A stretch of DNA of 64,000 nt from Zea mays. Taxonomy: Eukaryota > Streptophyta > Magnoliopsida > Poales > Poaceae. How positions within the stretch are numbered: position 1 is the first letter of the stretch; the number at the start of each line of letters is the position of its first letter. The translations under genes were made by a program, and so were the position numbers. Below the pieces are notes generated by a model. That model saw only the letters and a list, made by a program, of their open reading frames with translations, ran no database searches and was not told the DNA's origin. The DNA is taken from assembly GCF_902167145.1 (NCBI RefSeq), contig NC_050101.1, positions 111,443,789 to 111,507,788 on the forward strand, in the 5' to 3' direction. Below, piece after piece: positions 21,765-34,771 of the stretch.

Positions 21765-24700
21765 TGTCACACCCGGATTTTAGGGGTCCAAAACCCGGGC
21801 GCGAACATAAACACTAGGTGTGCTGGGACCAAGTCTCACACATATGATGCATAGTGGCACAGGATCGAATGTCACATCTTTACTATATAACAGGAGTTCT
21901 GTACAAGAATAATTAAATAATTACATCATATGAGGAAACGATCTAGCAACCCAAAGTTGACTGGGAGACGACGGCCTAGACCTCTCACGAACACATCACA
22001 GCATCCTCCATGCGCCTCATCCTGCGGTACCTGTTCTTGACCTGTGTGGGGGGGGGGTGTGAGATAGCAAGAGTGAGCTCACATACGTTCATCGCTCAAC
22101 AAGTTGTGGGGAATAATGTGCATGAACTCGCCAAAGGTGGGAGCTCACGTGAAGTGTAAGGCTTACCAAAGAGGATGGTTAGAGCTGAGCATTGCTTTTA
22201 AAGTTGGTCAAAATTTTATTAGCAATTACTAAGTATAAGTAAATACCAACCCAATTAAGTAGTAGAACAGAAGTAACAACATCACCTGCGATGCAATGCA
22301 TATGACAAATTGAATTTAAGTTCCATAAATTAATCATGTGAGGGTCCGAGCTGCTCATGACCGTGAGCACGGCTAGTATACCAGTTTTACACTCTGCAGA
22401 GGTTGCGCATCTTTACCCACAAGTCATGTTACCCATCTGCCAAGGGATCGCGACTTCCCATACACCTCTACCGAGGAGGCGAGGCAGGGTAACACTACGA
22501 GGCCTTTACAAAGTTCCACTAGCTTCAGAAAACCCGCTACAGTTTATAGGAAGCTCCAATGCAGGAATCCCTTGCAGGACCGCCATCACAGCAAAATCCT
22601 CCCGAGGGCCTCTCTACACTGACCACTCCCCTACTGCCCTTGCCCCTTTCGGGTAAGGTAGTCCTCCACTAGCTTTCCTAATTAATCAGCCAAGGGCGTC
22701 CCATTATACCCTTGTGGTAGCACTGTTTTCCCGGGTGGTCGCTCCATGTTCCAATTAACATAATGATCTTATCATGAACGATAAATAACAACGGATAACA
22801 AAAGTATAATCATGAGTAATGTATCTTCATACCCAAAACCACATAGAGCACTAGCAAGTACTACCCAAAAAGTTCAGTGGTAACAAGGTATAAAGATAAT
22901 CAAACTAGGGTAACCTATTGGGTCCCATCAAAATTAACCTATGCAGATCATTATGATTAATCAGAACATGGCTGGGTAAAAAGAAGTGATCAAGGGCACA
23001 ACTTGCCTGGGACTTGAGATTCCAGGTACCAGGATGATCTTCAGATTCTCATAACCTCACTGCTAGTCGTAGCAATACAAGCAAACATGGTATAGACAAA
23101 ATTAACATCACACCAAACATAAGAACAAACTGCATATTAATAATCTACGCGTTGCGACGAGATCGTAGATTCGAGAATGGCTAAATCAGAGTTACGGTTA
23201 AGAAGTTATGGTTTTCCGAAGATCTACGTGGTTAAATATAGAATAGACTAAGTGCAACATTTTAACCTATATTTTATGACAAAACAAAGTTACCAGATGA
23301 TAATAAATATTATTGTGAGATTAATGCAACTAGAATGGATCAAAACGGAGTTACGGTTATTGGGTTACGAATTTCTGAAGTTATTTAGCACCTAGAATAG
23401 ATTAATTCAAATGAACAATTTTAATTCAAGTTTCATGGCTAAACAAAGGTACTAGGTGATAAACAATATTAATACAAAATTATTGCAACTGGAATGACTC
23501 AATTTGGAGTTAAAATGAATTAACTATGAATTATACAAGTTTATGGAATTATTTTCATACTAAAAACCTATTTCATTATTAATTCCTGAATATCCTAAGT
23601 GTTCTGGACTGGGCACCAAATAATACAAAACTCGGGGTCCAATCTGTAACAATTCCCTAGACTCAGACTAAACCAGGGAAGGACTGCGGGTTGATACTGA
23701 GGAAACAAAGGGGCTCTTATGCATAAAGGCTCGGCGAAGGGGTACGCTAGGATCCGAGCCGTCCGATCAAACGCTAACGGATCAGATTAGAATCCCAATC
23801 CCACAAGTCGTTACACGCCCATAGCCAATGGATCACGATCCCACGGTCCCTGATCCATCCTGAGACGGGACACCGGGCTCTGATCACAGCCGTAGCTTCA
23901 TAGATCCACGCTCCAGATCTAATGCGGCGAAGGGTTATCTTAGCGTTGAATCCTAGCCAATCGTCACACATCTAACGACCGAGAGCTTGTCTTCTTCACC
24001 CAAACACCCGGGCGGCGGAGTAAAGACGGTGCGGCGGCACAAGTAAGGGCGTAGTGGCGCCATGGGCATGGTTTTCGATCTGGTGGCCCGAGGCCCTAAT
24101 CCAAACACCGAGACCTAAAAAAAATGAAGATGGGGAGGAGTCGATTGCGATAGCGCTGTCTTACCAGTGAATAATCGATGCCCTGGTGGACGGTGGTTTG
24201 GGCGGCGGTCTGGACATCCCGACAAGAAATTCCCCACTACCAGCTAGCAGTTGTCAACGTCGTTGATCCTCAAACGCCATACTGGCACGCGTGAACATCC
24301 CAGGGCAATCCATACCCCATGGGAATGGCGCGGAGGAGGTGGTCATCGTCAACGCATGGTTCGGCGGCGGGCGCAGTGCTCCAATGAGCCATTGCGACGA
24401 CAGCTAGCCACCACACCGCATGGGGATGCTATGAGACTGGTCGACATACCCCGACCATCATCCCCGAGCTCCCGGTGAACACACAATGGCAGCAAGCGCG
24501 AGGATTAGCCATGGCGCCGTTTATCACCTCTGTTCCGATCTCAACGCAAGTGTTCTTCTGGTTGCTCAACGGGGAGAGGCCTGGGTCATATAGCCACCCG
24601 CGAAGCTGAATCCCAACAACCCCGCGAAAATAGCACTAATCCCCGGTCGATTTCCCCCCGGGATTTGTGGAGCTTCGGTTCAGCGCTCGCAACGGAGGAG

Positions 24701-24992
24701 AAGATATTGCAGGCGTTGAGGATAGGAGACATGGCTGACGATCTGGGTCCACCGTCATTGACACATGCGGCAAAAGCGTGCTTGTGGCGCCAGTTGGGCC
24801 GCGCGGCTTGGGTGGAGCAGGGTGGTGATTGGGCCGGCCAGGGATTCGGCCCAAGCATGGTTAGGAGCTCTTTTTTCCCCTATTTTCTTGTTTTATTTCC
24901 AAATTCAATTTGATTCCAGCTTCAAATTTAATTTCTGTTTGAACGTAAACATTCCAAATATCCAATAAAAATCCTAAGATGAAGTTAATGCC

Positions 24993-25027
<35 letters not shown>

Positions 25028-25317
25028 TTTTTATAGTGTATATTCTTTTTCTTTTCTTTTCTATTTTCCATTCCTACTTTCCAAACTTAATCTTGTTTTC
25101 ACAATTTTGAGTACAAATAGAGAAATACAAGAACCTCAGTGTTAGATGCCTATTTCTGTATTTATTTATTTGTTATTTGACTACTTTAATTCCTATTAAT
25201 TGAATATGCACAAAGAAATAAAACCTAATAAATCTCCAAAGGTTCCACAACTCCAAAACACTTTTATATCCATATATGCATTTATTTTTTCTATTATACC
25301 AATTTTAGGGCTTTACA
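21765..25317. mobile_element. Solo LTR S (3553 bp) with CTCAC target duplications
   Basis: Starts TGTCACACCCGG, ends GGGCTTTACA, and is flanked by CTCAC on both sides (21760-21764 and 25318-25322). There is no internal region and no second LTR, so it arose by recombination between the two LTRs of a full element. Length and TGTNACACCC start recall Del/Tekay-type LTRs (inference). It contains a G-run at about 22046-22055 and an (AT)n tract. Frames within it, such as 22357-22656, are not genes. Confidence 0.87.
24997..25024. repeat. (AT)n microsatellite
   Basis: About fourteen AT units inside solo LTR S. Confidence 0.9.
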
Positions 25318-25322
25318 CTCAC

Positions 25323-25389
25323 TCAAATGGATGGCATGGAAATAGGGAATTTATAGAACATAGAGCATCTCAGGAAGTTTTACCCTTAG
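25323..25389 (+). pseudogene. Element B integrase C-terminus, downstream of solo LTR S
   Basis: The frame of 21764 continues here as TQMDGMEIGN, then a stop where a Trp is common, then NIEHLRKFYP and a terminal TAG (25387-25389). This matches the usual end of gypsy pol (…WNIEHLRKFY-type). It shows that S entered the last coding segment of pol. Confidence 0.8.
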
Positions 25390-25497
25390 CTAGATTTCAA
25401 AAGCTATCGGGGCAGCATTGTATTCTGTAATCGGAAACTACATCGTCAATAAAAAGATTTCATTCTCAAGGGCACTCCAACCATTTATTATCAATTT

Positions 25498-26100
25498 GCA
25501 CGCTTACTCGACTTAGGGTGACCACTATACCCTACTAACGGTGCAACATGCTCACGCATACTCGACTTAGGGTGACCACTATACCCTAGTAACGGAGCAG
25601 TCAGCTTAAGTCGACAGTGACTTAAGATGGTGCAACATGCTCACGCTTACTCGACTTAGGGTGACCACTATACCCTACTAACGGAGCAATCGGCTTAAGT
25701 CGGCAATGACTTAAGACGGTGCAACATGCTCACGCTTACTCGACTTAGGGTGACCACTATATCCTACTAACGGAGCAATCGGCTTAAGTCGGCAATGACT
25801 TGAGATGGTGCAACATGCTCACGCTTACTCGACTTAGGGTGACCACTATACCCTACTAACGGAGCAATCAGCTTAAGTCGGTAGTGACTTAAGACGGTGC
25901 AACATGCTCTTACTCGACTTAGGGTGACCACTATACCCTACTAATGGAGCAATCGCCTTAAGTCGACGGTGACTTAAGACGGTGCAACATGCTCACGCTT
26001 ACTCGACTTAGGGTGACCACTATACCCTACTAACTGAGCAGTCGGCTTAAGTCGGCAGTGACTTAAGACGATGCAATATGCTCACGCCTACCCGACCTAA
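25498..26100. repeat. Element B 89-bp tandem repeat block
   Basis: About seven copies of a unit containing CTCGACTTAGGGTGACCAC, at 25507, 25561, 25650, 25739, 25828, 25913 and 26002. The period is 89 bp (first unit shortened, one 85-bp unit). The block lies between the pol 3' end and the end of the convergent gene. Tat-lineage 3' UTRs are known to hold such arrays, which can seed satellites. No gene in 25390-26338. Confidence 0.93.
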
Positions 26101-26338
26101 TATAACATGCTTACGATCACTCATCTTAGGGCGATCTCTATGCCTCATCAGCCAATCAATTAGCATAAAATAGGAAGAAGCTTCAAAACCAGCACACTGC
26201 ATTTACTTTTGCTATCATAACAATTGTTGAATACCAACAACAGAAAACAAAAATAGCATTCAGTTCTAACCGAGCATTCGGGCACATTGATCGCACACAC
26301 ATATAGTTCATGAATGTATTCAGTATTTCTACTTGGCA

Positions 26339-27243
26339 ATGTCTTTCTCAGGAGCAACCAAAGAAGAAGGGCGACTCGAGGAGTCAGGAGCAGCTTTGAC
26401 ATCAGCAACTATATCATTAGGAACGACTACGCCCGGCCTTCTCATCAAAATCCGCCACGCGCGAATGGCTTTATCCATAGCCTTGTCGCGTTGAGCCTTC
26501 AGAATGGTGGAATTGTCTTCTGTAACCTGGGTAGCCAGTCGAGCGGCTTCTAGCTCCTAGACAACTGATCTCTTGGAGGCGCGGAGATCCTTGATGATGG
26601 AGTCCTTGCTCTACACCAATTTTCTGAGGCGCAGGATCTCATCCTGGGATACTTGCAGCTCATGACGGTGATGATCCAGATCGGCCATGGTAAAATGGTG
26701 GCTCCTCTCCAAGATGGTCAGAGAATTGCTGGCATCACGATACTACCTATCAAGGTTATCGCGAGAAGCCACAAGTACCCGTTTCTCCTCCTACAGACAA
26801 GAATCAGCTCTCAAGTATCCAGTAAGCAATAAAGTCACAGCAGAGAAAGTCAAGTAAACTTACCTCGTTAGTCGCCTTTTCAGAGTCAAGATGAGCACTA
26901 AGAGAGGAATTCAAATAATTGGCATCATCTAAAGAGGTAGAAACCCGAGCCAGGTCGATCTGACCTTGGGAATACTTCTCCTCAAGCTCAGAGTACCGCC
27001 GAGTTGAGTCGGCTTGATACTGAAGATGTTTCTCCTCGAATTCAGAGTACCGCTGGGTCATATCTAACAAGAAACAGTGGAAGAAGGATACAAAGTTAAA
27101 ATAGACTAATCAATCAGCCAAGAAAGAAACAAAGACACTAACCAGCATTTGACACTTTCAAATCAGATATCTGCTTCTAAAGCAGCAACGGGTTCCACTG
27201 CGTCAGAGACAGAGCGCCTTCCGGGATAGAGGCACCATGTGAT
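26339..27243 (-). pseudogene. Element B antisense extra gene, C-terminal coiled-coil part
   Basis: Reading leftward from 27243: EGALSLTQW, then two GT-AG introns (27064-27142 and 26791-26863) around an exon with coiled-coil repeats (RYSEFEEKHLQYQ, RYSELEEKYSQGQ), then further heptad-like sequence and an acidic tail ending EKDIAK and a stop at 26339-26341. Several in-frame stops (for example near 26560, 26610 and 26745) break it. It converges with pol. The upstream part of the same gene is at 37083-38244 and 55382-55601. Function is unknown; related genes in F and D have the gypsy-type-transposon (Transposase_28-like) N-terminus. Confidence 0.75.
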
Positions 27244-29545
27244 TGTGATACCCAATTTTCTGAAAAGAAGTTAAATGTATTTTTCCCTTTTCTTTCGTGA
27301 TCTGTGTAGTTGGGGTTGGAGTTTTTTAGGAAGCATTCACCAATAAAACAGTAGAATACTTGTTGGATTTGTGCGCTGGGGTCGGGAGCAGACGTGAGAG
27401 CGAGTTTGGGCCGTGGATCTCGATCCGGCGGTGGGGAGCCCATTAGTTTCCCCCCCTTAACCCTAGCCGCCCCCTCCCTCTCACTCCCCCACCCCTTTGG
27501 CCGCCCCTCCCCTCTCTCTTCCACTCTTGCAGCCGCCCCAATCCCTCTCCTTCTTCCCCAAGTGATTGCAACGCCACCCCTCAACCCTAGCCCCCCCCAC
27601 CTCTTCCTCTCCAAGGTGGAGCCTCCCCGCTTGGTGTCCGTCGTGTAGGTGCGAGTCTTCCATGGGAGTTTCGAGGGAGGAAGAAGGAAGAAAAGAAGGA
27701 GGAAAGGAGGAACCCAAGGTGATTTTCGTGATCATTTTTTTGTATTTGTGCTGCAATCCAATTGGTTACATGTTTACCTATGCGATTTGGTAGAGGTGCT
27801 GTCCAGAAATTTAGTGGGTGAACGAACAACAGTAGTTCTAGGGATTTATGAGAATTTTTCGTGGGAAATTAGTAGGGATCAGTGGGAGAATCATGTAGAG
27901 CTTTGTCATACCTTTCCAACGAGTACTTATGCGCTTGATTTGGAGTTATAATTTAGGAGATATCATTGTTTGAATCCGGTTATGTTGCTGTCCAAAAAAC
28001 AGATTTTTCAGGTGGGTGAACAGCACTAGTATTAGCAGTTTCTGGGAATTTTTCGTGGGTAATTAGTGTTAACCAGTATGATAATCATGTAGGGCTTTGT
28101 CTTATCTTTCCAATAAGTACTTATGCGCTTGATTTGGAATTATATTTTAAAAGATATCGCTGTTTCAATCCGGGTATGTCGCTGTCCAAAAGACAAAAAA
28201 ACAGATTACAGGGTTCATCTTGTGGACTGTTTTGGGCTAACTAGATGTTGGAATTTAATTATAAATTGTATACAAAACTTGTGGGGAATTTCATGTAGAT
28301 GCCTCTGGAGTTTTTGTTTGTTACCACTGCTGTCATAATTTTAAAGTTATGAAATTATTAAGCAGCGTCGCTGCAGTTTGGTGGGTGTGGGGAGAGATGT
28401 AACCCGCGGCGGGGTTTGAGTTTGTACGTAGGTGCGGCGTCGTTTATGAGCCTGATTATGTGAAAGTGGTGCACTAAGTTGTGTGTCAAAAACAGGTGGT
28501 GGACTTCCGGATCGTACTTAGGGATTTGCCCGAACTTCCGGTAAAGGCAAGTAAATACAGTGGTGGTTGCTACCGTTTGGGTTGCATCCTATTCCCTGAC
28601 ATTGAGTATGCATAAGTTTTAATTATGTTAATCATTGAATTCTATGATGAAGTTTATTTGTTTGGAAGTATTAATTCTCAATTGTCTAATATTGTGGATG
28701 ATCATAATTTGGTAATGATATATGTGGTTGATTCCCATCTTGGATGAAGTTGAAGTATTTTTTTTTGAATCACGTTATATGAAGTGTTGTAGGCATGACA
28801 TGCTCATTGCATCATCCATATTGCATTTTGAAGTTATGTCGTGATCTTATGGTCCGACTGTACCGGTACATTTTTAGCATCGTACGTTGCCCGAGGAGGG
28901 GTACGATGCGGCTTCATATCCTTAGAGGTATGAAGGCAGAAGTCATCCTTGCATTTGCAGACATTTGCACTCATGAGGTATATATGAAGTGTGACATTAC
29001 TATGTTACTATTGTGGTTTCTACCTGCGAGGTGTGGTGACTAGGTGTGTTGTATGTTGTATACTTGCTGCACCTTCGTAATAAGAAGGTTGTGGAATCAA
29101 GTGGTGGTAAAACAATGTTCTTATGTGGTTAAACAGTTTGATATTATTTTACTTGCTGAGATATGTCATCTCACTCTTGCATTACTCAATGCAGGTACTT
29201 GATACATGTTGGGAATGAGGGGAGTAGCAGCACGTCCACTTTCACTCTCACAATAACGCTGCCCAGGCGTAGCCATGATTTAATTAGAAACTTATTGTCA
29301 AAGGAAGTTTGTTTTTTTAACTAGTCGTGCGCACTAGTTAATTCACTTCATGTCGTATGTTTAACTTCTCTTTGCTAGCCGATTAATAATACTTAGTATG
29401 TTTTTTGTCATGATATATGTTTATACACTGTTGCCCCCTCATTTATGCAATTTTGCAAGGGGGATGCTGCCGAAATTTTATATATAGATGTCAGAAGTGT
29501 TGTTTAGTAGCATTCCGGGGTGTTGGTGGACCCCGGGGTGTTACA
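27244..29545 (+). repeat. Element C left LTR (2302 bp)
   Basis: TGTGATACCC ... GGTGTTACA. The C/T-rich stretch (27440-27610) gives long low-value frames on both strands. A TACCGGTAC palindrome and a GCATCGTAC ... GTACGATGC inverted pair occur at 28861-28910 and are shared with element A. Confidence 0.95.
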
Positions 29546-29563
29546 GTTGGTATCAGAGGATAG
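29546..29563 (+). other. Element C primer-binding site
   Basis: GTTGGTATCAGAGGATAG starts directly after the LTR. TGGTATCAGAG pairs with initiator tRNA-Met. Confidence 0.85.
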
Positions 29564-30335
29564 GCTTTAGATTCTACGCAATTTGAAGATAAATTTGACA
29601 CACTTGCACATATAGGAAGGATATGGGTTCGTATCTCTTTCATATTAGTATTTTATTGTATAGATGACTAGAACTTTCTTACTCCAAATCCCTTTATGGT
29701 TTGATGGGGTATGTCGTTAACGACGTAATGCTTGATATGATATGTTACTTCTATTTAGTATTGGTTTCTTGATGTGGTTGTTATTGAAGATATTATGCAA
29801 GTGAAGCTACTAATGTACTTGTTTTATATACATATCGTCATGATGTTTTTTTTGGGATGCAATGTTTTCAAATCTCTGAGCTATTACCATCATATATTTC
29901 TATATGCTTGATTGTGGATGTTTTTTTCCCAAAAGGATTCTTGGGTTCTTGTACTTATAGGACTGATTGTTTATTGAGCTTGTGTATAGTGGGTCTAATC
30001 CGACTTGGTGTAGTGTGAAAACACTATATAATGTAGTTTTATGGTGTTGTTGAGTTTGATTGACTGTTGGGTTACAACCCAACTTATCAATGTAATATTT
30101 CCGTGGGTGCAATGCTTTGCGCCTCACTTTTTTTTAGGCTAGTGTGGCTACTTGCTAACTTGATCTTAGTATAAAATTGGTTTGTCTCTATAGAGCAGAT
30201 GCAACGTTGTAATGTCTATGAAATCTTTAGACTGGTAGAACTCGAGTGAATTTGTGAGATGACGTAGATTGATAAGTCCAACCATGTCTACCTGATAGGT
30301 TTTCTTATTATGTGCAACCTTATTTTTAACAATAA

Positions 30336-30921
30336 TGTTGGGTCTATGCTTCGTCGCCGAAGGTCTTATAGAAAGAAGTGATCCTCGGATGAAGCTGTTC
30401 GCACAAGATAGCCGAAGGTGCCTTTTCGCAGAGCTTCGGCATTACAAACCGACTTAAAGATAGAATGACCTTTTAGTCCATAAAGGTCTGAGTCAACGTT
30501 GTAAGTTCTTATAAGGGGCATACTTGTAATTCCTCACAGGCTGCGTCCTGTGCCTATAAATAGTGAACAGTATTCCGTTACTGTTCACGCATTTTTCTGA
30601 CATTTGCAATCGCATTTCTCGGAATACAACCTTTGTCAAGGCATAGGTATCATTGTATTTTATGATTCAATATATTAAGTGAATATTATATAATGCATCT
30701 GTGAATCATTTATTCATTCTTACCTTTTATTTTACATTATTCTACAACGTTTATTGAAAGTTTATTACGAAGGTTCAACTTCGTAATAAGACGCTTATCA
30801 ACCTTCGTCTAAGATCCATTATCCTCAAAGGAATAATGCTTCGCGGACGAAGGACAGTATCATTTAACATTCTATGTTGCCTTGTTCTTAATTCATAGCA
30901 TTTGAGAACAAGTCCCCAACA
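30336..30921 (+). mobile_element. Solo LTR (586 bp) in element C, AATAA target duplication
   Basis: TGTTGGGTCTATGCTTCG ... AGTCCCCAACA, flanked by AATAA at 30331-30335 and 30922-30926. It shares the element F LTR plan: ACCGACTTAAAGAT, a TATA box (TATAAATAG, 30555-30563), an inverted GAACAGTA/TACTGTTC pair, and the ending GAGAACAAGTCCCCAACA. It is therefore a solo LTR of a relative of F. It is younger than element C. Confidence 0.92.
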
Positions 30922-33900
30922 AATAAATAGGGTGGTTTCAAGTGGATTTTATGTCGTGCATGTTTTCCTTCTATGGCTTGTTTCAATAGCCATAAAGGCT
31001 ATGCATATTTTTTTAGTTGTTGCAGGCTAGTCATGTGGGCGATATTGACAACCCGTTTTATATTTTTTTATTTGCCAACATTGTATGGCAGTTTGATTTT
31101 TTTATGAGCAGTTTCTCTATGCATGCTTGTTGAATCATTATTTGGACCGCTTTATCTTAAACGAAGTCAATGCTTAACTGGGAGTTGCTTATGTTTGTTA
31201 GTCATCGATCTCTTTAATGATGGGGATGTTGCATCGGATTGAGATTTTTCTTATATGAATGATGGTTTAATAGATCATGTATGTCTACTATTTTGAATGC
31301 ATCCTGTGATATCATGAAGTACAAATTGTTCAAGTGCAGTAATAGTAGGTTTTGTTGTATGTGAGGTTAATCAAGGTAGTTTGGTTATGTGGATATTCTT
31401 ATTGACGTCCAATTACTCCTGTTGAGCATAGTATCGTGTTATTATTTTAGTATTGAAAGTAATATTTATGAAGCTTTTGCATGAGTCTGTGTCAAGAAGT
31501 ACATTAGTTTTTCTTGTTATCCCTCCATTGCTTTATGAGTATTGCAAATTTTATCTCTTTTGAGAGGAGGAAAAGACGTTACATGACATGAGCACCATTT
31601 GCTTCACGTCAACAGAATAGTTGTGGAGAGCTCTAATAGTTGGATTCTAGTGTAATAACAACCATGTTTTATAGTGCTAGAGACGGGTATGTCAGGTGTT
31701 TCATACATTGTCGATACATGGATGTTTGACCTTAGTGGCATTAACAAATGAGGTTGTTGAATTCGTTGATTGTGGTGCTTAGTGTTCTAACCTATTAGGT
31801 AAAGTGTTGCTTAAAGGCTTTGGGGAGTTGCATCCCCATTTGGTAGAGGAAAATCCTAATGTTGGTCGCACCTGCCAATGCCTTGGGTTTTATTTTATAT
31901 TGTTTTTTATTATGGGTAAGGTGTTGTTTTGTTTTGGGAGTCATTTTAAATTAGTTGGAGGCTAAATCAGGCTTCACTTATCTAGAATGTTTTGTAGTAG
32001 CTTTCTTCATCTTTGCATAGGATGCTCAATCACCCAGTTTGGTCTAAACATTTGAGAGTTATGGGTTTCCTATAGCAGCCTTAATTTTGTACGGAAGTAT
32101 AGACATTGAATACGGTAAATTTTTGGTTTTGTTGGATTATGAAAGTTTTAGTAATTTCATGATCTTCCCAAAGAGTACTGGTTTGTAATTTTCATTGCAT
32201 ATAATTGGAGTTAGGCTACTCTGAAGTTGTTGCACCGTTGTGTCTGAACTTTAGGTGTCGTTAAAACCACTAATAAATCGACCGTGTTTTGATAGTTTCA
32301 GAGCCCAAATTTGGGAATTCTCTTTAAGAAAAACTTTTAGTTTTCTTAGTACCTTTTAATGGGTATTTACTTGTAATTGTCTGTTAAATAGATTGGGAGA
32401 GGTGGTTGTCCGGATATAAGTCGAATCTCTGATGTGCAGTATCTCAGGCTGAGTTTAGCTGTAGGTCATGCAGAGTTGAGGGCTATAAAGATAAATTTGG
32501 GTTGAACTTTATTGCAAAAGTCGTGGACAATTTCCAAACTTTTCCAACGCGTGTTCGTTGTAGTTTTAAGTTGAGTAGAGCAGGAGTTATAGTATTTTGA
32601 ATTTTAGTTGTCCATTGTTTCTAACCTATCAGTTTTGCAACAAAGCAGTTGCATTGTTTTATCGGTTTGGAAACCAATTCTGAGACACTCATTATAATAA
32701 AAGTTTTAGGGAATGTTATAATCTTTTCAATGAGTTTATATTTGTAAAATTTTGTTAGATGCAGAGAGTTATGAGGTTTTGAATTTATGGGTCATGTTCC
32801 GTCAGGTTCTGGTGGCAGATCATGTATGTCACCTTACAAGTCAAATTAAAAAAATGGAGATAAAAAAAACTTTGTTTATCCTTTGAATACAAAAGTTGTA
32901 GGTCATGAAGTTTAGATGATTTTACAATATTTCTTTGTTATCATTGCTTTTATAGTGAAAGAGGTAGAGACAGAATGAACATTTGTGCTGTTGATTGTCA
33001 ATTTTCTATTTAGGGATATTTCTGGAAGTTTGGTTTAGTTATGGTGAGCTCTTTCGCAATCCATGTTAATTATGTTGTATGGTTAGAGGGAATAGATGTA
33101 GTGGTTGTGATAGTTATCTTGTTATTGTATATGTGGAGCGTGGGCTGAAACAGAGAGATAGCGAGGGATATTTGAATAGGCCAGTACATATTGTTGTGAA
33201 GCCATATTTTCTGGTCTTGGCGTGTTTGCGTAAGTATGAAATAGTTACGTCGTGTGAAGTCTAGGTGGAGATGCAGATTGTCTGAGTTATTGGATGGATA
33301 TATGGGCAGGCATAGTATACTTAAATTGATTCTTGCTTGCATGATGTGAGATCATGCTTAAAATGATTTAAAAAGTAAGCATATTGCTTCTACCCTTATG
33401 TTGGCTCTAAGTGTCTCGTAATGAAGAACCTAAAGTTATTAGTCCTTCGATGAACGCTTAATCTTAGAAGAGTATAGAACCTGAATAAATCTATTGCTTG
33501 CTGTTAGGGACTACATGACCAGTTTTGGTTATGCCGCTAGTTCAATGAATTACACCATGTTTTCGGTAGAGGTGTTGAATATAAAAAGTTGTAGCCAACT
33601 TCTTCATCTTACTTGTGTAAAATTTCATGACCATAGGTCTAGTAGTTTGGGTGTTATGATTTTCTCAAGTCTAGTCTTGGAATCTGTCCAAATTCTGTAC
33701 AGATTTCGAAACTGGCCTTGTTTGCCCAAGTTAAACTTCGAATCAGTTCTTATAAATTATAAAGAAGTGGTAGTACTTTCCTTAAGCTTTCCAACAAATT
33801 TTGGATCAACCTTTTTGGTGACCTATAAGTTAAGCTACATCTGTTTTAATTGGAATCTTTGAATCTGTCCAAATTTGGACAGCAAAGCCTTTCTTATGTC

Positions 33901-34296
33901 TTTTGATCTTGATATGCATTGAATTAACCTGATAGGTTTATAAATGAAATATAGACAATTTTACTGGCTTTCTAAAAAGTCTAGGAGCGCCTAAATGGGA
34001 TGAATGAGACTCCAATTATGGATTTTGAAGTGAGTAGTTGAATTTTGTTCAAGTCTGGACAAAATTTACGTTTCGTATTGTTTGGCCTTTCTAAGTGTCA
34101 AATCTTGTGATGATGATAATACCAAGGGTATAAAGTCCTAGTTTACTTCTATTGGATGCATATTTTGTGAGTTATGAGGAAAACAAATAACTGTTGTGCT
34201 GCTGTCTAGAAATATGCAAGCATTAAATTGATCTTTTGAAGTTACTCTTGTTTGGATAGGTTTGGTTTAGGCTATTTGAGCACAATATGTATTGCA

Positions 34297-34302
<6 letters not shown>

Positions 34303-34362
<60 letters not shown>
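34303..34362. repeat. (AT)n microsatellite in element C
   Basis: About thirty AT units. It is much longer than the tract in solo LTR S. Confidence 0.93.
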
Positions 34363-34366
<4 letters not shown>

Positions 34367-34758
34367 TTGAAGTACTTGCATGTGTCAATGTTGATTTGGT
34401 GTCATGAAAGCTTTGTCCGAGTTATATAGGACCGTCTACTATCTTAGCCCGAGTTGGCAGCTTGGCTTAGCACCTACAATTGTCAGAGTCTATGATCAGA
34501 GTACACCATGTATTCCATGTCTTTATTTTGAGGAAGTATTTGCGGAATCCAGACCATCAAATCGAGCTAGAGCCGATTCCTGTGTAGCAAGACCAGACTC
34601 TAGAGTGTCGTCTGCTGCGTATCTTAGAATCCTAGGAGCTTGAGGAGCTGATGCGGCAGAAGTACCCAAACCTTTCTTTATGTGTGAGTTTTGTTGATTC
34701 ATTGATCTTTCCTTGTCGTTCTGATAGAAGCGTCGGAATTCGAGGTCGAATTCTTTTT

Positions 34759-34771
34759 AAGAGGGGTAGAG
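34759..34771 (+). other. Element C polypurine tract
   Basis: AAGAGGGGTAGAG immediately before the right LTR. The preceding GAATTCGAGGTCGAATTC is shared, with small changes, with element A and is reminiscent of the pol end of Del-type chromoviruses. Confidence 0.8.

Larger units (their letters stand above)
29564..34758 (+). other. Element C internal region, no protein-coding capacity
   Basis: About 4.6 kb of AT-rich sequence plus an inserted solo LTR. No frame longer than about 120 codons, and none shows a retroelement motif. Phrases such as GAATCTGTCCAAATT and TTTGGACAG recur around 33670-34060, and similar CTGTCCAAAA phrases stand in the LTRs, hinting at old internal duplication. A recent element with no reading frames must be moved by proteins supplied by others. 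Confidence 0.75.

Noticed and set aside
22357..24913. Frames inside solo LTR S as host genes
   Set aside because: No domain, no splice signals supporting a model, and the interval is bounded by TG...CA with an exact CTCAC duplication.
25498..26100. Regular 89-bp repeats as a CRISPR array
   Set aside because: Direct tandem repeats without unique spacers, in a eukaryotic retroelement 3' region.
27394..27829. Frames in the C/T-rich part of the element C LTR (and the same at 34922-35325)
   Set aside because: Low-complexity sequence duplicated in both LTRs; no start context, domain or splice pattern.
28795..29043. 82-codon frame repeated at 36327-36575
   Set aside because: Both copies lie in LTRs; identity reflects LTR origin, and the composition is not protein-like.
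29546..29563. TGGTATCAGAG as a tRNA gene fragment (also at 2184 and 42738)
   Set aside because: Only the 3' tRNA-complementary segment directly after an LTR is present, which is the definition of a primer-binding site.
34404..34643. 79-codon frame at the 3' end of the element C interior as a pol remnant
   Set aside because: Position suggests the end of a polyprotein, but no integrase or chromodomain motif can be recognised; left as non-coding.
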